Shown: positions 57,276-64,000 of the stretch, in pieces
Layout: each line of letters starts with the position of its first letter
Position numbering within the stretch: the stretch's first letter is position 1
Assembly: GCA_032164245.1 (NCBI GenBank)
Contig: JAVMKO010000001.1
Location: 287,625,041-287,689,040 of the forward strand
Source: Sternotherus odoratus
Lineage: Eukaryota > Chordata > Testudines > Kinosternidae
Length of the DNA: 64,000 nucleotides
Direction: 5' to 3'
The notes under the pieces: generated by a model
Told to the model about the DNA's origin: nothing
The model's database searches: none
Seen by the model: the letters and a program-made list of their open reading frames with translations, nothing else
Made by a program: the position numbers and the translations under genes

Positions 57276-57764
57276 TCAATTTATTTTAATTGCCTCATTT
57301 AAAAAGTAAATACATTTTCTGTTGGCACGCACTTTACATAGCATGCTCTGATTCTTCAGTAGCTTTTGGAAAGCATTTGTAAAGGTTTCTCAGCTCCTTA
57401 TGGTGGTTAGAAAGGTCTTTTCAGGAAGGGAGAAATAGCCTAAGGCCCTGATACTGCACCGAGGTCAATGTGGAGTGCCGTTGCTATCTGGAGGGCTCCC
57501 TGTAGGTATGCGGGTTACTGCACAGGCCTTGTTATTGAATTGGGGTCTAGCTGACTCTGCTGAAGAACGTAGCAAAATCAGGTATAGCAAAAGGTTTGTC
57601 AAAAGCATAAAAATAGAGAGAAATATATTTTTCTGCTAATTTAAACCTCACTTGCCGTTACAGGCCCCAATCCTGCCCTAAGATGTGCCTGGGAGTGAAG
57701 TCTCCCCATATGGATCATGTAGTGGGAGGATTGAGGCCATGCCAGGTGCAACCTTTTTCAGTGT

Positions 57765-57905
57765 GATAAATGGCCCAATTTTTTTACATATATGAAATGT
57801 AAATGCTCATCTCCCTCACGGGTGTTGAGTTGTGCTGCATTCATTTTTAAGTGCTTTGAGATCTGAGCAGCTATGCAAGTGCAAAGCCATATTGTTATAA
57901 TTCCA
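57765..57905 (+). mobile_element. MIR SINE 3' part
   Basis: TGCTCATCTCCCTCACGGGT, TTTTAAGTGCTTTGAGATCT and GCAGCTATGCAAGTGCAAAG are MIR 3' body. Confidence 0.6.
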
Positions 57906-58069
57906 TGAATTAGAAAACAATCCCTTCCCGTCTGTATCATTTAAAGCTTTGAAATCAGATGCATTTACCTGATAGACAGAATAACAATCAGAGATGTTAA
58001 CTGTTAGGTCACCAGTTATGAAATACTAGTGTAAAAGCCCATGGACACGGGCCAATGGAAATGGCTTGT

Positions 58070-58187
58070 GCCCCCCCCCCACTCGCTAAACTCTCTTCCC
58101 TCCTACCCCCCACTCCCTCCCGCTCAGCTCCCTCCCTCCCCCACGGCCCCCCCACTCAGCTCCCACCCCCCAACGACACCCCCCCTC
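58070..58187. repeat. Polypyrimidine tract
   Basis: About 118 bases of nearly pure C/T with many C-runs lie directly beside the SINE that follows. Confidence 0.85.
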
Positions 58188-58189
58188 GC

Positions 58190-58352
58190 TCAGTTGAAAG
58201 GTTATTGAGTCCAGTCCTCTGTCTACACTACCAGGACCAAGTACTGTCCCCTAACAGATTTTTTGCCCCAGATCCCTAAATGGCCCCCTCAAGTATTGAA
58301 CTCATAACTCTGGGTTTAGCAGGCCAATGCTCAAACCACTGAGTTATCCCTC
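58190..58352 (-). mobile_element. Cry-type turtle SINE
   Basis: The tRNA head is the inverse of 58264-58350 (GGCCAATGCTCAAACCACTG, AGTTATCCCTCCC). Box A and box B (inverse of ATTGAACTCATAACTC) are recognisable. The tail carries AGTCCAGTCCTCTGTCTACA and CAGGACCAAGTACTG. Confidence 0.85.
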
Positions 58353-60265
58353 CCCTCTAATGACTAAGAGGTCTATAGTATCACTGGGTGACTGGCCCCT
58401 TTAAGGGGAGCCTACCTGTGACAGGCTTCTTTAAGTAGAATGAACCACCTTAGCCCATGTTTAATTAATTAACTGCTTAGGTGTCTGGTTGGTCACTATT
58501 TGACTAACGAGCACCTGGACCTGAGAAATTGCTACCAGTGCCCATTTGAAGGGGGTGCTCCTAGCGAGAGGAGGTTCCTAAAAAATGGCGCTTCTAGGGA
58601 GAGTGACTTAGGGAGGGAACTCAAGGTAGTTGCACAGGGACCAGATTGAGTAGATGTGTGTGCTGCTTGGGGAAGAGCTGCAGCCAGGAGGCAGGACGTG
58701 CAGAGGGAAGGAATGAAGGTTGAGAGCACCTCCTGGGTAGAGGTCCTAGACACGGAAATGATAGCCTCAGGCAGAATCTGCCTTCTCTGCCGAGAAGCCT
58801 GGGTGAAGGTCCTTCTTGTGTTTCTGTTGCACCTTCCATTCGTAAATCAGACCCTCAGAAGGGGGCATTGTTGGATACCTAGAAGACTTGTTGACCTTAT
58901 TGACAACACAGTCGGAAGCCATGACATACCTGCTGTGCTACACCGGGCCAGAAGGGCGAGTGGGGGGGAGGGAATGCACCTTTTACACGTAGTTCCCTGG
59001 TACATTAGACAGACAGAACCCAAAGTGCATGCCAGCAAAGTCTAAAGGACCTTGACTGTTACTCCAGTATGCTACTTGTGTATATTTGGGGCTGATGAGA
59101 ATTGCAGCTAATTCTTTCACATAGGATTTTCCTGGATGTGGAGGGCCTTCCGCTGGAAGTCAGCGCCAGTCAAGCCCCACACTGGGACTGCAGTCAGTAA
59201 GAGAGCTGCACTGGGGAAGAGGTGAGCTGTGTACCTCCCTTCTAAGATGGGGAAGGAGTCCCCCTTGCCAGTCCTGCAGAGAATGATGTTAATTGCAGCC
59301 AGGGGATATGCTCCTGTATTGATCCAGTGGCCTTCACAGCATGCACCTGGGAGCTATAGTCTCTGTGTCAACTCACAGTCAGTCAGGAGTACTGTGTGTG
59401 GAGGCACTACCCTGCATGCTGATCTTGGAGTGGGGTGGTGGATTGCCTGGCCTCGGTGAGAAGGCCTGAGAGCCCTGGCTCTCTTGTATGCAGTTGGTAT
59501 TCTACAGTTCTTCATTGCTGGGTATTGCCTCACTATTCTTTTTCATGCTAAGAGTGAGATTTTGGGTTGTTTGCCTTGTGGCAATAAGGTCATTGTTAGG
59601 ATCCGATCACTTTCCTTTTCAGTGTAACCCACTGTACCAGATGATGCTGTGGGAGGAAAGGGACAAACATGAGGCTAATTAGCGCTATATGTGTATCTCC
59701 TATGACTGCTACAAGTGGTGTTGGCATGTTTCACCTTTCACCGAACCGGCAATGCAAAGGTGGGAAGAGACCGGCTGTGTGACCCACAGTGTGGTCTTCT
59801 TCCAGTCGTGTGCTGTTTGGATCTCACCTTCGCCTCATTGCTGATGAAGCTGAGCAGGAGGGAAAAGTATTTAACTGCGTGGTAGGCCATGTTGTGAATC
59901 AGTCCTTTTTTGTATCTATTTTGTATTGCTTAACAAAATAAAAATGTGAAGTTGAACTGAAACCTCAAACCTGAGAACAAAATAGTGTTTTTTGGAGAGC
60001 TACAGTAATGCCACAATAGGTCTGTCATCCTGCAGTCCTTATGTACTTGTGGCTTCCCTTGAAAGGAAAGGGTATTTGATGTGTGGAAGAATAGTAAGGT
60101 TGGACCCAACCTTTGTCCAGCTGAGAGCCACATTTGTAATTTATCAGAAGGTCACCGATCACATGTGACTACTGTCACATTACCCAGGGTACAATCTAGA
60201 CTGTTGAACAGCTGTGTCCCCTGAGTTTGCTAACTTGGGGTGCCTTTTACACTGAGTTGCTGTCA
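58353..60265. other. Unassigned DNA, possibly including an LTR-like repeat
   Basis: 58388-58470 shares motifs with 6884-6985. The open frame 58656-59045 (129 codons) has no recognised domain. No LTR pair, primer-binding site or gag/pol sequence was seen. Confidence 0.3.
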
Positions 60266-60269
60266 GAGT

Positions 60270-61380
60270 ATCCACTCCTGGTCCTCTCACTGCCTTCAGC
60301 ATGCAAAGTCACTCCCTTCTGAATACATGAGCACTCTGACCAGTCGCTCATGAACTACAGACAGGGCAACACCTGGAAATTCCTAGTCCCAGCCTTGTCC
60401 CCCAGAAATGTGTGTCTTGTACTGCTTAGAACCCCTGTGAATAATAGAAGCTCATAGAAAGGAAAACAATAATATACCAGCCTTGTTATCCCAAATGGTG
60501 TTTCAAACACACTGGTTAAGATAAATTTAACAACTTCAAAAAGATAGATTGTAAGTGATTACAATTGATGATGCATAAAAGTCAGGATTGGTTATAAAAA
60601 AAAACTATTGGTTAACTTAACAAACGAATAGAATCCAAAGTGAAGGTTTTTCTCACCATGTACTGCAGTAAATTTCACAGGCTGGGTCCCATTTGAGCCT
60701 GGGACCCCTCCTCCTTAGTTCAGTGTCTTTCAGGTATTCACTGAGGTCATGAGCAGAGAGGTGGGAGGAGAAAAGGTGAGTTGGAGGCTACTGTCTCTCA
60801 TTCTTATATCCCCTCCCTTCGTTGAGGATTACTCCCAGTTTGGGGTGCAGTTGATAATCAGTCTTTGTTGTGGACCTGAGGTTTGAACCGTCCCTGTGAT
60901 GAAATGGAAATTTCTTGTTTAAGTCTCCCTTCCAGATGGAGAATGACCTCTTAAACACCTGGCTGGGGCCAGGGTGTCTTTGTCTCTGAAAAACCGGTAT
61001 TACCCTGTTTCCCCGAAAGTAAGACATCCCCCGAAAATAAGACGTACTTCCAGTTTTGCCTCTCGCTGTAATATAATGTAATGTAATTTTGGGAGCAAAA
61101 ATTAATATAAGACACTGTCTTATTTTCGGGGAAACACGGTATGCGTGTTACCCAGAATTACTACATAGTTCAGTAATATTCATAGAGTAGAATATTATAA
61201 TCTCACATACAGTATTGCTACACATATTTCAATAGGATAATGATATTCAGCAGATTATGGCTTTTTCAAATTATACCTCAGATGGTGTACTTCATACAAA
61301 ATTTATCATAATCTTGTAAAAATGGTGATCATAACAGTATAAAGTGTCACAACTACCCTACAGTGCAACACCGGGATGAC
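60270..61380. repeat. Probable turtle dispersed repeat split by a MITE
   Basis: TTAACAACTTCAAAAAGATA, GATTGTAAGTGATTACAATT, GCATAAAAGTCAGGATTGGT, TTCTCACCATGTACTGCAGT and, after the MITE, CAGCAGATTATGGCTTTTTC, AATTATACCTCAGATGGTGT and TGATCATAACAGTATAAAGT look like text that recurs in turtle genomes. Boundaries and class (perhaps an LTR-type element) are uncertain; this rests on memory of similar sequence. Confidence 0.35.
61001..61141. mobile_element. 141-bp MITE with 26-bp TIRs and TA ends
   Basis: The left end TACCCTGTTTCCCCGAAAGT and the inverted right end TACCGTGTTTCCCCGAAAAT, each followed by AAGACA, are nearly identical over 26 bases and both begin with TA. This fits a Tc1/mariner-type MITE using a TA target. 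The middle is AT-rich (TAATATAATGTAATGTAATT). No coding capacity. Confidence 0.88.
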
Positions 61381-62915
61381 ACTTTTATATTTACTACAAC
61401 CTGTGGAGAAGACAAGTCCCAGTTATTAAAGTTCTATATTAGAATATGGTGGAAAATTGTATTCTGAGTCATGTAATCACTGAAGGCCTCCCCTACATAG
61501 AAAAGACTAGATTGGACTGCAAGGCTCCAATTCACTAGGGCATCATAGTTCATAATTAACTTTAAACATGCGCTTGAATCCTATTGAAGTACTTAAGGCT
61601 TTGATTACACCTAACTTTAAGTGCAACTTTTTTTGAAATCTGTGGGACTACTCGAATGCAAAAATACCTCCTGATTTGGGACCTAAGTGCTTTGCTGAAT
61701 CTGAGCCTAAAATTCTAAGGTCAAGTTTGGCTATTGTTACTTAAATATTACATCTTTAAAACGTTTACTAAGTGGACTAAATAAATATGAAATGTGCAGT
61801 AAATTGGTTCATGGATTTTTCTATGAGTTGGATCCTTCGCTCACGGTTCAGTTTCTATCAGAACCGAGGTGCACCTTAAAAAATCAACCGTAGGTGTTTA
61901 TACCATGCTCATCACCATGGTATCTGAAGTCCCAAGCAGAGGCATTATAATGATAGTGACTCTTCTTTTTCTTGCATATGTGTATAACACAAAGTCTAAG
62001 AAAATATAATTTCCATTTGAATATGGAAACCTTTCCATTCCTTCTATGTTTAATTCACTTAATGTACGGTGGTACGGCTGACTCGTTTAAATGTTCAAGG
62101 AACTGAAAAGTGCTAACCTATTCAGAATGCAGCATTTACCTGTAAATAAATGCCTTACTTGAATCCATTAGTTTACAGCCCATGAATGGAAGGGAACAGT
62201 ATTCCACCAGATATTTTTCCCCACCCCAAAGCAAGAAAGGAACATTGATGCAAATGAACCATTCTTCCAGTTGCTTAAAGGATGCAGCCAATTAAAATAT
62301 ATATTTGTGTTCTGTAAACAGATATTTCTTTACTTCCTTTCTTTCCATTTAAAAAAATATAAGTGGCTACAGTTATTAGTAATTCTAAAAAAAATCTAGT
62401 TGACTTGTCACTGTTTATGATCTTTAGTTATTTTTTGTTTCATTCAGCTTGGTCAATAAAAATCAATAAAAACAATTTCACTTCTGTTTATAGTCATTTT
62501 AACTCTTCAGATTCTTAGTTCTACAGAGTTTGGGTTTGCTGAACTACAAGGGACTATTTATTTAATAACTGTTTTATTGGTGGGGGGTTTTCCCCCAATA
62601 GTAACCGTTCTCTCGGTCCTGGATTTCATAACTTCTTTATATGAAAAATAAATTTGGGACCAGATTGGGTTCCAGTTTAGCAAAATATTTTTAAGCACAT
62701 GCTTAGCAGCATTATTGAATAGGGATGAACTTTACCTACATGCTCAAAATTGAGCAATACATTTAAGTACTTTGCTGTAGCCGGGACTTAGTATAATTAA
62801 AGGAACACTTTATTTATTTATACTGCAGTGTCTCATTATGCTGGCCTCTGAAACACACAGTAAGAGGCAGTCCCTGCTGCTAGGTGCTTACAATCAAATA
62901 GAACTTAAACTAGGC
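61381..62915. other. Unassigned AT-rich DNA
   Basis: 62835-62905 (CACACAGTAAGAGGCAGTCC, TAGGTGCTTACAATCAAATA) resembles a dispersed turtle repeat. No gene was recognised. Confidence 0.4.
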
Positions 62916-63126
62916 TGTCAGACTTACTGTGGCACTGACTCCCCTCTGGCACTGACTAGGCTGTCAGTCCCCTCTGGCACTGACTAGGCTGTCAGACTTA
63001 CTGTGGCACTGACTCCCCTCTGGCACTGACTCCCCTCTGGCACTGACTCCCCTCTGGTCACAGACTTACTGTGGCACTGACTCCCCTCTGGTCACAGACT
63101 TACAGTGGCACTGACTCCCCTCTGGT
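62916..63126. repeat. Complex minisatellite (17-bp and about 37-bp units)
   Basis: GGCACTGACTCCCCTCT repeats directly as a 17-base unit and is embedded in longer units GTCACAGACTTACTGTGGCA and GACTAGGCTGTCAG. At least ten copies of CACTGACT occur. The higher-order arrangement (short unit nested in longer ones) suggests unequal exchange. Confidence 0.93.
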
Positions 63127-63369
63127 CTTCCTCCTTTTCTCTTAAAGCAGAAGTTTGGAATGAAACTCTTTGTTATTTACAAATGTTCTCCAAGAGCAAA
63201 TGTGTAGGTGACAGAGAGAGGGTAATTGGGTAATGGGTCTATGCATAATCTTCAGAGGGGCTGGGGAAGAAAGGCAGAAAACCTCCTTGTTTTTCGGTGG
63301 TTAGGGGGTGGGGGAGCCCCACAAAAAGTTAAAGTTCAATTCGTTTTTAATCTGTAAAGACATCCTGAA

Positions 63370-63830
63370 CAGGGCCGGTGCAACCCATTAGGCAATCTAG
63401 GCGGTTGCATAGGGCACCAAGATTTGGGGGCGCCAAAATATAGTGCACCCAATTTTTTTTTAAAGCGTTCCTGGGCTGGGCTGCCCCCGGTGCACTGACA
63501 CCTGCGGCCCTCAGACTCCCTTTGCCTGCGCTGGGAGAGAGAGTCTGAGAGCCACAGGCGAAGCTCTGCCCAGTCACTGGCGCCCCCGCCGGCAATGTCT
63601 GTTTCGGTCTGGAGCCCTCAGACTTCCTCTCCCAGGCAGGCAAAGCCGCTCCAGGCTGAAACGGACATTGCTGATGGAGGGGGGACAAGGAGGAGGAGAG
63701 CTGCCCCCTGCAGGGCTCCCCAGATGGGGGGGGGCTGCTGCCCGCAGGGCTTCCCAGGCGGGGGGGTGGGGAGGGGAGGCGCAATGTGGAAATTTTGCCT
63801 AGGGCGCGAAATATCCTTGCACTGGCCCTG
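63370..63830. mobile_element. 461-bp GC-rich hAT-like element with perfect 8-bp TSD
   Basis: Direct repeats ATCCTGAA lie at 63362-63369 and 63831-63838. The ends are CAGGGCCGGTGCAA and, inverted, CAGGGCCAGTGCAA. Subterminal GCATAGGGC and GCCTAGGGCGCG match in inverted form. The interior is GC-rich, with a GTCTGAGAG/CTCAGACT pair, and encodes nothing recognisable; open frames on both strands reflect base composition. Confidence 0.9.
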
Positions 63831-64000
63831 ATCCTGAATAACATTGTAAAGTACAGACGGAAATGCTGCAGACCACAGCTACACTGCTCTTGTCTTCATA
63901 AAACCCCAGGGTGAGTATAATTCTGTTGGAGGCATAGGAGACAAGGGAAAAGCCATTCCACAGTAGTGCCTACAGTTTAAGAAGCTTTTTCCATACCTGG

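Larger units (their letters stand above)
16411..64000 (+). other. Putative long first intron (or intron plus flank) filled with repeats
   Basis: If the donor at 16411 is used, everything to the window end is intronic on the + strand unless a small exon was missed. The stretch holds CR1, MIR, hAT, pogo-like and SINE insertions described separately. I read the open frames in this stretch and found none resembling a conserved host protein. The intron reading depends wholly on the donor call and is inference. Confidence 0.3.

Noticed and set aside
58264..58350. tRNA gene (and the similar one at 54655-54741)
   Set aside because: The heads have tRNA-like boxes A and B but no proper acceptor stem pairing or anticodon loop and continue into a CR1-like tail; they are SINE heads.
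1..64000. A novel multi-gene system (defence, biosynthetic or toxin cluster)
   Set aside because: No intact coding genes or operon-like organisation are present; the sequence has vertebrate intron and flank character throughout.

Overview
The window reads as non-coding vertebrate nuclear DNA, most likely from a cryptodire turtle. Supporting signs are: tRNA-headed SINEs whose tails resemble the 3' end of CR1 (the turtle Cry/polIII SINE type); several CR1 LINE 3' ends, one finishing in the typical ATTCTATGA unit; many decayed MIR copies; and a dense set of hAT and Tc1/mariner/pogo-like DNA transposons with clean target-site duplications (TSDs). CpG is scarce except in one CpG island and in a few young repeats. 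The species call is inference from repeat types.

The one sign of a host gene is a CpG island at about 15.84-16.96 kb. On the + strand it carries GC and CCAAT boxes and an ATG that falls directly on a consensus splice donor (ATG|GTAAGT, 16408-16416). I read this as the end of a first exon holding only the initiator codon. If so, 16411 to the window end is all or part of a long first intron, and 1-15.8 kb is upstream flank. No second exon was recognised and the gene cannot be named.

The rest is a stack of mobile elements. 0-10 kb: MIR pieces, a 163-bp hAT-type MITE, a full palindrome at 6.3-6.6 kb, a fold-back retroposon at 7.7 kb and a Charlie-like hAT element at 9.1 kb. 14.8-15.6 kb: a 654-bp hAT-like element splitting a MIR. 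25-31 kb: a 120-bp MITE, a CR1 3' end, and a 901-bp hAT element that still encodes a broken transposase C-terminal region. 33.3-34.5 kb: a CR1 split by a hAT element. 35.6-37.0 kb: a pogo/Tigger-like element carrying about 20 copies of a 48-bp hairpin-forming GC-rich unit. 45.0-47.2 kb: a CR1 reverse-transcriptase tail followed by a MIR split by a 1.1-kb element with a G-rich minisatellite. 51.9-52.2 kb: a young SINE with a 5S rRNA head and a perfect 19-bp TSD. 54-64 kb: two Cry-type SINEs, a 141-bp MITE, a minisatellite and a 461-bp GC-rich hAT-like element.

I see no operon, defence system, intact protein-coding gene, functional tRNA/rRNA gene or CRISPR array. Most long open frames lie in low-complexity or tandem-repeat sequence. 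The most noteworthy items are the 5S-headed SINE, the pogo-like element with its hairpin array, and the single-codon first exon.
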